Shown here: one piece after another, positions 6,896-18,974 of the stretch
How the letters are laid out: every line of letters begins with the position of its first letter
Position numbering within the stretch: position 1 is the first letter of the stretch
From: Bacteroidaceae bacterium
GTDB lineage: Bacteria > Bacteroidota > Bacteroidia > Bacteroidales > Bacteroidaceae
DNA length: 64,000 nt
Assembly (NCBI GenBank): GCA_017548165.1
Contig: JAFYMW010000005.1
Location: 25,342-89,341, forward strand
Reading direction: 5' to 3'
Translations under genes and position numbers: made by a program
Notes under the pieces: generated by a model
Databases searched by the model: none
Told to the model about the DNA's origin: nothing
Seen by the model: the letters and a program-made list of their open reading frames with translations, nothing else

Positions 6896-7999
6896 CTACT
6901 TTAAGCAGTCTGCAATGAATGCCTCCATTTCAGGCTCGTGCTTCTCGATACTAAGCAACAGATGCAACTGGTTGTTGGCGCGAACAAAATTGTGGTTGTC
7001 GTACTGGCACTTCCAGTATTTGTCGCCACTGAGGTAGTCCCACAAGAAACGTACACACTGCATATAGGGGAACAGTTTTACAGCATATGGAAGATTCTCT
7101 ACCTCCACACGTGTCAAGAAGCTGCTGGCACTGGCAAGATAACCCTCGGTGAATGCCTTGAAGATGTCCACATCGAAGCATACAGCATCCATATCCTGGA
7201 AATCCTCTGCCACCTTGTTGGCACCAGTACGCAAGAAGTCGCCATAGTCGGAGAAGATGAAGTTGGGCATCACGGTATCAAGATCGATAACACATAGCAC
7301 GTTGTCCTCCTGGTCGAACATCATGTTATTAACCTTGGTGTCGCAGTGGCACACACGCTTGGGTAAAACGCCCTCGCGACCCATACGCTCGGCCTGGCAC
7401 ATATACTCTGCACGAGCGTCGATCTCCTTAAGCATAGCCTGAACCTCGGGTTCTGCCACACGACCTACAGGATCCTTGGCAATAACTTCACGCAACTGCT
7501 GCAAACGGAACTCCATATTGTGGAAGTCCTTGATGGTCTCGCCAAGTTCTACAGGAATATCGGCAAGCATAGCCTGGAACTGGCCAAAAGCCTTACCAGC
7601 TGCACGTGAGCTCTCGGGATTAACAGCCTGCTTAGTAACTGCATTCTCGATGAAAATCATCATACGCCAGTACTGACCGTCAACTACGGCATACAACTTT
7701 GTATCGTCGTCCTTGGAAGGCATGAAGGTTAGAACCTTGCGGTCGATATCTGCCTCACCTGCAGCTTCCAATTTGGTGCGGATATGAGTGGTTACAGCGT
7801 AGATGTTGCGCATCACAAGGTCTACGTCGGGGAAGACATTGGTGTTTACACGCTGCAATACATAATTGGGAGCATCTGCCTCGGCTGTTGTTACCAACAA
7901 GGTGTCGTTGATAAGACCTGCACCCAAAGGCTTGATGTCAGCTACTGTGCCACGAATGGCAAAATGAGAAACAATGTTCTTAAGTTCGTTTTGGTCCAT
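6896..7999 (-). CDS. APH-fold sugar kinase, N-acetylhexosamine 1-kinase (NahK)-like
   Basis: The 367-residue cytoplasmic protein has the aminoglycoside-phosphotransferase/choline-kinase fold. It shows a nucleotide-loop region PLGAGLINDTLLV (about 25-37), the catalytic HCDTKVNN (218-225) and the metal-binding VIDLDTVMP (237-245). The extended VCHCDTKVNNMMFD/VLCVIDLDTVMP wording is closest, from memory, to NahK. That enzyme phosphorylates GlcNAc or GalNAc at C1 in the lacto-/galacto-N-biose salvage route. No other gene of that route is adjacent, so the substrate is an inference. The ATG at 7999 is chosen over the longer frame to 8044. A possible -7 box TATATTTG (8049-8042) would fit transcription just before this ATG. 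Confidence 0.75.
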   Translation of the reverse strand: MDQNELKNIVSHFAIRGTVADIKPLGAGLINDTLLVTTAEADAPNYVLQRVNTNVFPDVDLVMRNIYAVTTHIRTKLEAAGEADIDRKVLTFMPSKDDDTKLYAVVDGQYWRMMIFIENAVTKQAVNPESSRAAGKAFGQFQAMLADIPVELGETIKDFHNMEFRLQQLREVIAKDPVGRVAEPEVQAMLKEIDARAEYMCQAERMGREGVLPKRVCHCDTKVNNMMFDQEDNVLCVIDLDTVMPNFIFSDYGDFLRTGANKVAEDFQDMDAVCFDVDIFKAFTEGYLASASSFLTRVEVENLPYAVKLFPYMQCVRFLWDYLSGDKYWKCQYDNHNFVRANNQLHLLLSIEKHEPEMEAFIADCLK

Positions 8000-8145
8000 A
8001 GTATTGTATTGGTTTAACGTTTGTATACTATTATGCAATCGCAAATATATTAAATTATTGTGACAAAAGGAAAAAATGCCACGTGCAATTGGCGTTAAGT
8101 AGCATAAATCGGTCGGATTAGAACAATCTTAGCTATACGCTTAAC

Positions 8146-10944
8146 TCAATTTAACCTACCAGACTGTGGTGTACCGTCCTGTCCCCAACCTTCAACAACA
8201 ACCTGAAGGATACTTGAAGAGGAGTTGTTATACAGTTTGACATTAGCTTTTCCCGACTTATCGAGAACGACCTGTGGATTCCAATACAGAGTGCGACGAT
8301 AGTCGTGCTCTGGCAAAGCTGCCTTGGAGTAGTCGGGCGAGTAGAATTCATCTGGTATAGCAAAACCTTTCATTCTCCAACGTCTGTTCTTCAGGTAAGA
8401 ACGCTTACCACCTGCCTCAAGCAATCGGAGGTCTATAGTTACTGTTGGTAGTTCGTTGCCACTATACTTGTTGTGGCGATCGTTTCGTGGCGAATAATCG
8501 GTATATACCACCACATCACTGAGGTTCCAAAGGCAATTGTAGTATTGCAGTTCCTGGTCTGAAATATTGTCGATAGAATCTATACGTCCATTAAAACGAG
8601 TATAAACCTCGTATCTTCTCTCTGTCTTCATGTCTCCAATATAGGTACGGGCCACATCATAGCTAAAACGGTTGTAACCCATAAAATAACCAGGAACAAA
8701 GCCAGCATCGCATGTTGCATTAAATGCCTCATAGGCATCTACCACGAATGCAGGTTTCCATAGTCCGAATTTCCTGCGTCCGCTACGGCGCGCACCAACA
8801 GTAACCTCTTGCATCATACGAACTTGCTCATCTGCATAGTTGTAGAGAGGGTAGTCCTGAGGCATTGGTGCCACATGGGTTTGGTAATAGTCGTATGGTA
8901 TAGGAAAACGAGGATAGAATGGATCAAGTTTGAGATAAAATTCAGGGAAATCGGTATCATCTCTCTTGGTTCTGCCTGACTGTACCCAGACAGGAGCTTC
9001 TCCCTTCTTCCACTTGGTGGAATCGCTGGCTCCAGCAAAGAAAAAGAATTCGTTGTAGTACCTTGGGAACTTGAAGGAGAACGTTCCCTGACTGACAGAA
9101 TTGCCAAGCACACCCTCGGTACCAGGCTGTGTAAACTCAACATGCAACACCACTGGACGTTTCAGTTTCTTCTCCTTTTTGGTGAACCTTCCTCTGGCAT
9201 CATCATTGGCATTGGGATTCTCGGCAAGTTGATCGGAAGGAGAAATAGTTTCGGCATTCTCAGAACCCGATGACTGGTTCTCTGAGTTGCGTTGATTTTC
9301 CGTTTCTGTTCCCTCATTATTAGAGGATTCGGCAGTCTTTCCGTCAGCCCACTCTTCGGAAGCCTGAACAAACTCTGCCAACTTGCGCTGTGCCACATTG
9401 TCCGTCTGTTCATAGCTATAATTATTAATCTGCCCATTCCAATAAGGGAAACGCTCCTCGGGCATATGCGCTATCTCGAACTCGCCTGTTACAGCCATCT
9501 GACGCCATGAGTATTTGCGCCATCCCTGAACCATCATCAGCAAATCAAGGGCTTGGCGACGTTCGGGAGTATCCTCTTGGAAAAACCACTGGGGTTGTGG
9601 CACGAAACCACGTATCTGACTAGCAAGAAGCGTTTCGGTGAGCATAGAACCTGTATCGTAAACATATTCGCTCTTGGAAGCATCCCTGACAGAAACCGAC
9701 AAACTGGCCCCTGGTATACCTTGTAAGTCAACAGAAATAGGTTCGTAGGCAGCATAGTGTTTCTCCTTTACACCATTGATGGCAACATTCTCGACCTGAA
9801 AATCATTGGGGAGGTAGAAGCACAGACGATCGGCATATACCCTACCCTCTGGATTGAATACAGTAATCTGATATACACCTGCAGTTTCTACGGACAAATG
9901 TATTGATGGACGATCCAGCAACAAAGCATGCTTGAGAACACCATTGTGCATCACTGTCATACCCAGAGTTTCTTGTTTTGCTACACCTGCTGCCACGTAT
10001 GATACATCTATACCGCTATGATCTGTATTGACACACAACACCACACCATCCTGGACAGGCTCGGGCAATGTTGTCTTTGATGTTCTGACATTTGCAGGAT
10101 TGTTCTTTCCTGTTGGAGTGAAGAAAGCCTTTAATTTTTCCCCTTCTATAGGCATTACATTGAAAACACCACGACCACGATTTACCGTAACAGAAGTAAT
10201 GGTATCGCCATTGGACATGGCAATGGAAAGCTGTCCATCAAGGGCCAAACCCGACTCATTTCTTACCTCCCATGCAACCCTCTGGTTCAATCCCGCTACA
10301 AGACTACCGCCTTCCGGAAAGAACTGAACAATGGTTTCTGGATTATCGGCAGGATTCTTATAATATGTTGCCAAAGGACGCAAAGTCATATCGGAAGAAT
10401 AATTTCCTGGCGTTGTCGGTTTGTTGTAAACCGGGAATACACGTGAATACAATTTCTCATAATCTCGATAATAGTCCTTAGCCATTTCTTTGTTGAAGAA
10501 ATACTTCTCTGACCATTTGCTATGAGGCTGCTCTGTAACTCCCCAGTTCAACTGCCAACGGGTATAAGCTCGCAGTTCGTAATAACCTGCATAAAGCAAT
10601 GTATCGGATAGAGAAAAGGTACCATGTGCCTCGCCTTTATCCAACGGGAGCATCTGACGTTCCACCAAATAGCCATCGTTATTGAGCAATTCACAATACA
10701 GAATACCGCTGATATTCGTAGGTTTGCCATCATCGCCCCTCTTGACATATGCCTTATAGAAAATAGTATCGCCAAGATAGTAACTGGTATTATCCAAGTG
10801 GATGAATACCTGTTCTTGTGGCAACTTTGTTCCGAAATTTCCTAATCTCTCCACCATACTCTCCATACTGTTCTGTGCATATACATGCAGATAGGAGAAT
10901 ATTGCCACGAGACATATTAACGAACGATATATGGTCCTTTTCAT
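8146..10944 (-). CDS. Large secreted MG2-like protein with a TonB-plug-like C-terminal segment
   Basis: The 932 residues start with a clear signal peptide (about 1-23, ending YAQ). Near residues 43-75 EQVFIHLDNTSYYLGDTIFY is the typical opening of a macroglobulin MG2-type domain; more beta-sandwich-like sequence follows. A low-complexity Ser/Asn/Glu-rich linker lies around residues 540-580. Around 700 the wording DEQVRMMQEVTVGARR resembles the start of a TonB-receptor plug, with no beta-barrel after it. Such proteins are common in Bacteroidetes and of unknown function, probably periplasmic or outer-membrane associated. It follows the TPR gene by 27 bases (likely operon rpe-TPR-this gene). Confidence 0.7.
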   Translation of the reverse strand: MKRTIYRSLICLVAIFSYLHVYAQNSMESMVERLGNFGTKLPQEQVFIHLDNTSYYLGDTIFYKAYVKRGDDGKPTNISGILYCELLNNDGYLVERQMLPLDKGEAHGTFSLSDTLLYAGYYELRAYTRWQLNWGVTEQPHSKWSEKYFFNKEMAKDYYRDYEKLYSRVFPVYNKPTTPGNYSSDMTLRPLATYYKNPADNPETIVQFFPEGGSLVAGLNQRVAWEVRNESGLALDGQLSIAMSNGDTITSVTVNRGRGVFNVMPIEGEKLKAFFTPTGKNNPANVRTSKTTLPEPVQDGVVLCVNTDHSGIDVSYVAAGVAKQETLGMTVMHNGVLKHALLLDRPSIHLSVETAGVYQITVFNPEGRVYADRLCFYLPNDFQVENVAINGVKEKHYAAYEPISVDLQGIPGASLSVSVRDASKSEYVYDTGSMLTETLLASQIRGFVPQPQWFFQEDTPERRQALDLLMMVQGWRKYSWRQMAVTGEFEIAHMPEERFPYWNGQINNYSYEQTDNVAQRKLAEFVQASEEWADGKTAESSNNEGTETENQRNSENQSSGSENAETISPSDQLAENPNANDDARGRFTKKEKKLKRPVVLHVEFTQPGTEGVLGNSVSQGTFSFKFPRYYNEFFFFAGASDSTKWKKGEAPVWVQSGRTKRDDTDFPEFYLKLDPFYPRFPIPYDYYQTHVAPMPQDYPLYNYADEQVRMMQEVTVGARRSGRRKFGLWKPAFVVDAYEAFNATCDAGFVPGYFMGYNRFSYDVARTYIGDMKTERRYEVYTRFNGRIDSIDNISDQELQYYNCLWNLSDVVVYTDYSPRNDRHNKYSGNELPTVTIDLRLLEAGGKRSYLKNRRWRMKGFAIPDEFYSPDYSKAALPEHDYRRTLYWNPQVVLDKSGKANVKLYNNSSSSILQVVVEGWGQDGTPQSGRLN

Positions 10945-10971
10945 CTATATCCTATTATATTTATGGTTTGA

Positions 10972-11802
10972 CTATTCCTCGGCATCGAGCATCATTGCAG
11001 CACATTCCTCGGCAGAGGCACCCAATTCTATCGCCGTGCGGAAATCGGCGAGGGCAAGAGCATTCTTCTTGAAATCCTTGTACAATAAAGCACGTGATAT
11101 ATAGAAATCTGGATTGTCCGATTCCAATGTCAGAGCATGATTGATGTCAGCCAATGCCTGCTGATATTGACGACGTTTCTGATACATACCACTACGCACG
11201 GCATAAACCGTGGCATCGTCGGGCCAATAACGTAGTAGCACATCCATATGTTCCATGGCCTCCAAGGGACGACGATCATTGTCGCATAGAAGAGCCATTC
11301 CCAAACGACCTTCCTTGTGACGAGGTTGCAGAATCAGCAACCGTTCATAGTCAGATCGTGCTTTGGCATTGAGATGCTGAGCAGAATAAATGAAAGCACG
11401 ATAGAAGAGCGCTTCTGTGTTTTCGGAATTTAAAACCAGCAAATCGTTTAAGTCATCCAAAGCTTTGGAATTGTTACGAAGTTGCAGATACAGCGAAGCT
11501 CTATCCATCAACATCCCTTGCATATTGGGCACAAGGGTTAATCCTGTATTAAAGGCTTGCAATGCCTCGTCGTATCGTTTCTGTCTAACACGTATCTGTC
11601 CGACATACTGATAAAGTACAGCAGAGGACTGTTCTGTAGGTCTTTCGTCTATGGCCTGCAACAAGATGCTCTCTGCCTTGTGCAAGGAATCGCGCTGAAG
11701 TTCCTCCATCCCCTGCTTTATTAAACGCGCATAGTCCTCTCCTTGGCACAACACTTGCACAAAGGGGAAGACTATAAATATTATTATCAGTATTATTCTC
11801 AT
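10972..11802 (-). CDS. Exported tetratricopeptide-repeat protein
   Basis: The 276-residue protein has an N-terminal signal peptide (hydrophobic residues 3-19, then CQGED) followed by about seven TPR units. Examples are YQYVGQIRVRQKRYDEALQAF, ALFYRAFIYSAQHLNAKAR and YAVRSGMYQKRRQYQQALAD. TPRs form scaffolds for protein binding; the partner is unknown. The cysteine at about residue 19 is not in a convincing lipobox. The ATG overlaps the rpe stop by four bases, so translation is coupled. The next gene downstream codes for the MG2-like protein, with which it might act in the envelope (inference). Confidence 0.8.
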   Translation of the reverse strand: MRIILIIIFIVFPFVQVLCQGEDYARLIKQGMEELQRDSLHKAESILLQAIDERPTEQSSAVLYQYVGQIRVRQKRYDEALQAFNTGLTLVPNMQGMLMDRASLYLQLRNNSKALDDLNDLLVLNSENTEALFYRAFIYSAQHLNAKARSDYERLLILQPRHKEGRLGMALLCDNDRRPLEAMEHMDVLLRYWPDDATVYAVRSGMYQKRRQYQQALADINHALTLESDNPDFYISRALLYKDFKKNALALADFRTAIELGASAEECAAMMLDAEE

Positions 11803-12437
11803 TTACTCATGATTTCGCACACAGCCATAGGATCTTCTGCTCCATATACAGCAGAACCTGCAACAAGCACATCGGCACCAGCCTCGCGCAAATCCTTCCA
11901 GTTGTCCAGTCCCACACCACCATCAACTTGTATCAAGGCCTTGCTACCCTTCTCGTCTATCATCCTACGTAGGGCGCGTACCTTCTCAAAAGTATGGGGA
12001 ATAAACTTCTGACCACCGAAGCCTGGATTGACACTCATCAACAACACCAGATCTACATCGCAGATGATGTCTTCCAAAACACATATCGGAGTGGCAGGAT
12101 TCAGGGTGACACCGGCCTTCATACCGGCATCATGAATCTGTCCCACCACCCTGTGCAGATGCGGACATGCCTCGTAATGCACATTCATAAGATACGCACC
12201 AAGGGCCTTTACCTCGGGAATAAACTTCTGTGGCTCTACTATCATAAGATGCACATCAAGGGGTTTATCTGTCAGTTTTGCCACATATTTGAGAACGGGA
12301 AAACCAAAAGAAATATTTGGTACAAAGACACCGTCCATGATATCTAAATGCAACCACTGTGCAGCGCTGCGGTTGAACCATTCCATATCTTTCTGAAGGT
12401 TGCCGAAATCGGCACTCAACAATGAAGGGGAAAGCAT
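11799..12437 (-). CDS. rpe: Ribulose-phosphate 3-epimerase
   Basis: The 212 residues are the usual length and show the whole Rpe motif set. SPSLLSADFGNL is at the start, LHLDIMDGVFVPNISFG near 29-45, VHLMIVEPQKF near 62, MSVNPGFGGQKFIP near 134-147 and VDGGVGLDN near 171. The His, Asp and metal ligands of this TIM barrel are present. It interconverts ribulose 5-phosphate and xylulose 5-phosphate in the pentose phosphate pathway. The start lies 62 bases after the beta-galactosidase stop. Confidence 0.97.
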   Translation of the reverse strand: MLSPSLLSADFGNLQKDMEWFNRSAAQWLHLDIMDGVFVPNISFGFPVLKYVAKLTDKPLDVHLMIVEPQKFIPEVKALGAYLMNVHYEACPHLHRVVGQIHDAGMKAGVTLNPATPICVLEDIICDVDLVLLMSVNPGFGGQKFIPHTFEKVRALRRMIDEKGSKALIQVDGGVGLDNWKDLREAGADVLVAGSAVYGAEDPMAVCEIMSK

Positions 12438-12498
12438 AGTGTTAATTATAAAGTTTTGAGTGATTTATATACAACAATCATTGATAAGAGTTCTACTT

Positions 12499-15726
<3,228 letters not shown>

Positions 15727-15749
15727 TTAATAAATTTTGCATAAAGTGC

Positions 15750-15779
15750 TTGTCAATTAGCAGAAAAGTAGTACCTTTG
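15750..15779 (+). promoter_or_regulatory. Promoter of the rplM operon
   Basis: TTGT (15750-15753), 18 bases, TACCTTTG (15772-15779). The transcript would carry a leader of about 135 nt before rplM. Confidence 0.75.
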
Positions 15780-15781
15780 CA

Positions 15782-15919
15782 CGCCGATTATTATCAACGG
15801 AGCCTTTTTAGCCCCCGTGGCGTGTGTGGATAGAAGTCCGATTGGCCTCGGATTCGGTCCGTGAATCATGCCGAAGAATTAAGTAATCAATTAGCAACAA
15901 ACAAAGAACAAAACAAGCA
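15782..15919 (+). promoter_or_regulatory. Structured 5' leader of rplM, candidate ribosomal-protein autoregulatory element
   Basis: Several complementary segments lie in the first 95 nt. ACGG (15797-15800) pairs with CCGT (15815-15818), possibly extended by CGCC (15782-15785)/GGCG (15819-15822). A hairpin TCCGA-TTGGCC-TCGGA covers 15837-15852, and a hairpin TTCGG/CCGAA covers 15853-15875. The rest up to the ATG is A-rich and unpaired, as is usual for Bacteroidetes translation starts. Autogenous control by L13 or S9 binding is an inference. Confidence 0.55.
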
Positions 15920-16381
15920 ATGGACACATTGAGTTACAAGACCATCTCTGCCAACAAGGCTACCGTAAAGAAGGAGTGGGTTGTAGTTGACGCTACAGAC
16001 CAGGTCCTCGGTCGTTTGGCAAGCAAGGTGGCAAAGATTTTGAGAGGTAAGTACAAGCCCGAGTTCACTCCCAACGTAGATTGCGGTGACAACGTAATTA
16101 TCGTGAACGCTGAGAAGATTATCCTCACCGGTGACAAGATGACCGAGAAGGAATATCTCCGCTACACTGGTTATCCTGGTGGTCAGCGCAGCGAGACTCC
16201 CGCTGACATCTTGGCTAAGCCCAACGGTGCTGACAAGTTGATTCGTCGCACTATCAAGGGCATGCTCCCCAAGAACAAGTTGGCTCGTCAGATCATCAAC
16301 AATCTGTACGTTTACGAGGGTGCAGAGCACAAGCATGCAGCTCAGACTCCTAAAACAATTGACATTAACCTCTACAAGTAA
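15920..16381 (+). CDS. rplM: 50S ribosomal protein L13
   Basis: The 153 residues match L13 throughout. KEWVVVDATDQVLGRLASKVAKILRGKYKPEFTP is at the N terminus, and YLRYTGYPGGQR, GMLPKNKLARQI and LYVYEGAEHKHAAQ follow. L13 is an early assembly protein of the large subunit, bound to 23S rRNA domain II. It is first in an rplM-rpsI-rpsB-tsf block with rpsI nine bases behind it. Codon use is strongly biased, as expected for a highly expressed gene. Confidence 0.98.
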   Translation: MDTLSYKTISANKATVKKEWVVVDATDQVLGRLASKVAKILRGKYKPEFTPNVDCGDNVIIVNAEKIILTGDKMTEKEYLRYTGYPGGQRSETPADILAKPNGADKLIRRTIKGMLPKNKLARQIINNLYVYEGAEHKHAAQTPKTIDINLYK

Positions 16382-16390
16382 TACAAGAAG

Positions 16391-16777
16391 ATGGCAGTAA
16401 TTAATGCATTGGGCCGCCGCAAGAGTGCCGTAGCCCGCGTATACGTTGAGGAGGGTAGCGGTAAGATTACCATCAACAAGCGTGACTTGACCGAGTACTT
16501 CCCCAGCACCATTCTGCAGTACGTTGTTAAGCAGCCCCTGAACCTGTTGGACGTTGCAGAGAAGTATGATATCAAGGTTAACCTGCAGGGTGGCGGTTAC
16601 ACCGGCCAGAGCCAGGCTCTGCGTTTGGCTATCGCCCGCGCACTGGTTAAAATCAATGCCGAGGACAAGAAGGCACTCCGTGCTGAAGGTTTCATGACTC
16701 GCGATAGCCGTGAGGTAGAACGTAAGAAGCCAGGTCGTCCCAAGGCACGTCGTCGCTTCCAGTTCAGCAAGCGTTAA
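16391..16777 (+). CDS. rpsI: 30S ribosomal protein S9
   Basis: The 128 residues give a full S9: ALGRRKSAVARVYVEEGSG at the start, GGGYTGQSQALRLAIARALV in the middle, and the basic tail KKPGRPKARRRFQFSKR. The C-terminal arm ends in the conserved Lys-Arg that touches P-site tRNA. It is cotranscribed with rplM; the 204-base gap to rpsB holds a repeat patch and a structured leader. Confidence 0.98.
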   Translation: MAVINALGRRKSAVARVYVEEGSGKITINKRDLTEYFPSTILQYVVKQPLNLLDVAEKYDIKVNLQGGGYTGQSQALRLAIARALVKINAEDKKALRAEGFMTRDSREVERKKPGRPKARRRFQFSKR

Positions 16778-16799
16778 TACATTATATATATTATATTGT

Positions 16800-16858
16800 A
16801 TTCACGTCTCCGCTTAACTTTTAAACGCTAAACATTCATCGTTCAACGTTATCCGGAA
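16800..16858. repeat. Degenerate TTAAACGCTAAAC/TCGTTCAACG repeat patch
   Basis: Between rpsI and the rpsB leader, words such as CGCTTAAC, AAACGCTAAAC and ATCGTTCAACGTTAT resemble the patches at 1661-1712 and 4450-4515. Confidence 0.5.
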
Positions 16859-16879
16859 GTACGCCGAGTTTAGTATCTA

Positions 16880-16942
16880 AACCACCGGGACTCCCCAATA
16901 TTGAGACTACCCGATGGTTGGTTTCCTCGCAAAGGCGGGGAA
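16880..16942 (+). promoter_or_regulatory. Structured leader before rpsB, candidate S2 autoregulatory element
   Basis: AACCA-C-CGGG (16880-16889) pairs with CCCG-A-TGGTT (16910-16919), nine base pairs with one mismatch. A second hairpin follows: TTCCTCGC (16923-16930) with GCGGGGAA (16935-16942), loop AAAG. The 39 bases from there to the ATG at 16982 are almost all purine and unstructured. No -7 box lies just upstream, so this is probably an internal control element in the rplM operon mRNA. Confidence 0.55.
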
Positions 16943-16981
16943 GAACAAAAAGAAAGTAAACACACAAAAGAAAAAAAACAA

Positions 16982-17728
16982 ATGGCAAGAACATCATTTG
17001 AAACCCTATTGGAGGCTGGCTGTCACTTTGGCCACCTCAAGAGAAAGTGGAACCCCGCTATGGCTCCTTATATCTTCAAGGAGATGAACGGCATCCACAT
17101 CATCGACCTTCACAAGACCGTAGGCATGGTTAACACCGCTGCTGAGGCTCTCAAGAACATCGCAAAGAGCGGTAAGAAGGTTTTGTTTGTTGCAACAAAG
17201 AAGCAGGCCAAGGACATCGTAGCCGAGAAGGCTCAGTCTATTAACATGCCTTATGTAATCGAACGCTGGCCCGGTGGTATGCTGACCAACTTCCCCACAA
17301 TCCGCAAGGCTGTGAAGAAGATGAGCACCATCGACAAGCTTATTGCAGACGGCACATACAGCAATCTGTCTAAGCGTGAGTTGTTGCAGGTTACTCGCCA
17401 GCGTGCCAAGCTGGAGAAGAACCTCGGTTCAATCTCTGACTTGACTCGTCTTCCCAGCGCATTATTTGTTGTAGACGTAATGAAGGAGCACATCGCAGTA
17501 GCAGAGGCTAATCGTCTGGGTATCCCCGTGTTCGGTATCGTTGATACCAACTCAAACCCCGACAACATTGACTTCGTAATCCCCGCTAACGACGACGCAA
17601 GCAGCAGCGTAGAGGCTATCTTGAACGCGGTTTGTGGCGCCATCAACGAGGGTTTGGAGGAGCGCAAGGCAGAGAAGGCTGACGAGGCTCCCGCAAAGAA
17701 GGAAGCAAAGGCTGAGGCTGAGGCTTAA
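16982..17728 (+). CDS. rpsB: 30S ribosomal protein S2
   Basis: The ATG at 16982 gives 248 residues starting MARTSFETLLEAGCHFGHLKRKWNPAM, the normal S2 start. IHIIDLHKTVGMV, ERWPGGMLTNFPTIRK, VVDVMKEHIAVAEANRLGIPVFGIVDTNSNPD and a charged C-terminal tail follow. The frame stays open to 16901 only because it runs through the leader. S2 is a late-binding small-subunit protein. It precedes tsf, with an intrinsic terminator between the two. Confidence 0.98.
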   Translation: MARTSFETLLEAGCHFGHLKRKWNPAMAPYIFKEMNGIHIIDLHKTVGMVNTAAEALKNIAKSGKKVLFVATKKQAKDIVAEKAQSINMPYVIERWPGGMLTNFPTIRKAVKKMSTIDKLIADGTYSNLSKRELLQVTRQRAKLEKNLGSISDLTRLPSALFVVDVMKEHIAVAEANRLGIPVFGIVDTNSNPDNIDFVIPANDDASSSVEAILNAVCGAINEGLEERKAEKADEAPAKKEAKAEAEA

Positions 17729-17755
17729 TCGCAAAGTCCCGCTTTGAAAAATAAA

Positions 17756-17799
17756 GGGTTAGAGGACGCACACAATCCGCATTCTCTAACCCTTTTTTT
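17756..17799 (+). terminator. Intercistronic intrinsic terminator between rpsB and tsf
   Basis: GGGTTAGAG (17756-17764) pairs with CTCTAACCC (17784-17792), followed by seven T. No TAnnTTTG promoter is seen between it and tsf, so it probably works as a partial terminator lowering tsf expression. Confidence 0.85.
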
Positions 17800-17857
17800 C
17801 TTACAACAAACATCACACACAGAATTTTAAACATTAACACATAAAATACATACGACT

Positions 17858-18850
17858 ATGGAAGTTACAATGACTGACATCAAGAAGCTCCGCGAAATGA
17901 CCGGTGCAGGTCTGGCTGACTGTAAGAAGGCTTTGGCTGAGAGCGAGGATATGGACGGTGCAGTAGCATACTTGCGCAAGAAGGGTGCTGCCGTTGCTGC
18001 AAAGCGTAGCGACCGTGAAGCATCAGAGGGTTGCGTACTTGTTAAGGCTGAGAATGGCTTCGCTGCTATCATCGCTTTGAAGTGCGAGACCGACTTCGTT
18101 GCTACCAACGCTGATTTCGTTGCTTTGACACGCGAGATCCTTGACGCTGCAGTTGCAGCAAAGTGCAAGACTTTGGATGAGGTTAAGGCTCTGCCCATGG
18201 GCGACGGCACCATTCAGGACGCAGTTATCGCTCGTAGCGGTATCACTGGCGAAAAGATGGAGTTGGATGGTTACTGCGTTATCGAGAACGAGAACGTTGC
18301 TACCTACAACCACATGAACCGCAATGGTCTTTGCGCTATGTTAGCTTTCAACAAGCCCGTTTCTGACCCCGACTGCGGTAAGAACATCGCAATGCAGATT
18401 GCTTCAGCAGCTCCCGTTGCTATCGACGAGAGCGGTGTGAGCCAGGAAGTTAAGGACAACGAGGTTGCTGTTGCTATCGAGAAGACCAAGGCTGAGCAGG
18501 TTCAGAAGGCTGTTGAGGCTGCACTGAAGAAGGCTGGCATCAACCCCGCACACGTTGACAGCGAGGATCACATGGAGAGCAACATGGCTAAGGGTTGGAT
18601 TACCGCTGAGGACGTTGCTCGTGCCAAGGAGATTATCGCAACAACCTCTGCCGAGAAAGCTGCGAACCTCAACGAGGCTATGATCCAGAACATCGCTAAG
18701 GGCCGTTTGAACAAGTTCCTCAAGGAATCTTGTCTTCTTTCTCAGGAGTATATCTGGGACAAGAACCTCACCGTTGAGCAGTACTTGAAGAGCATCGACA
18801 AGGAGTTGACCATCGTTGACATGAAGCGTTTCACTCTGAAGGGCGAATAA
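17858..18850 (+). CDS. tsf: Elongation factor Ts
   Basis: The 330 residues include the N-terminal KLREMTGAGLADCKKALAES and the KCETDFVATNADFV core that opens the EF-Tu nucleotide site, plus a duplicated core domain. The protein is longer than the E. coli form (283), as is normal for Bacteroidetes. EF-Ts recycles EF-Tu GDP to GTP. Starts at MEVTM (17858) or MTDI four codons later are both possible. It follows rpsB after a 129-base gap with a terminator and ends before a strong one. Confidence 0.97.
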   Translation: MEVTMTDIKKLREMTGAGLADCKKALAESEDMDGAVAYLRKKGAAVAAKRSDREASEGCVLVKAENGFAAIIALKCETDFVATNADFVALTREILDAAVAAKCKTLDEVKALPMGDGTIQDAVIARSGITGEKMELDGYCVIENENVATYNHMNRNGLCAMLAFNKPVSDPDCGKNIAMQIASAAPVAIDESGVSQEVKDNEVAVAIEKTKAEQVQKAVEAALKKAGINPAHVDSEDHMESNMAKGWITAEDVARAKEIIATTSAEKAANLNEAMIQNIAKGRLNKFLKESCLLSQEYIWDKNLTVEQYLKSIDKELTIVDMKRFTLKGE

Positions 18851-18879
18851 TTCTTTCACAACATAAACGAAAGATTAAG

Positions 18880-18921
18880 ATAACAGGAAGACACTCATAG
18901 ATTGTCTTCCTGTTATTATTT
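18880..18921 (+). terminator. Intrinsic terminator after tsf
   Basis: A 14-bp perfect stem, 18880-18893 with 18903-18916 (core AACAGGAAGACA/TGTCTTCCTGTT), followed by a T-rich run. Confidence 0.9.
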
Positions 18922-18974
18922 TTAACAATATGCTATCTATAAGATAGTATTTGGATAGATTTTTGTAATAATGC

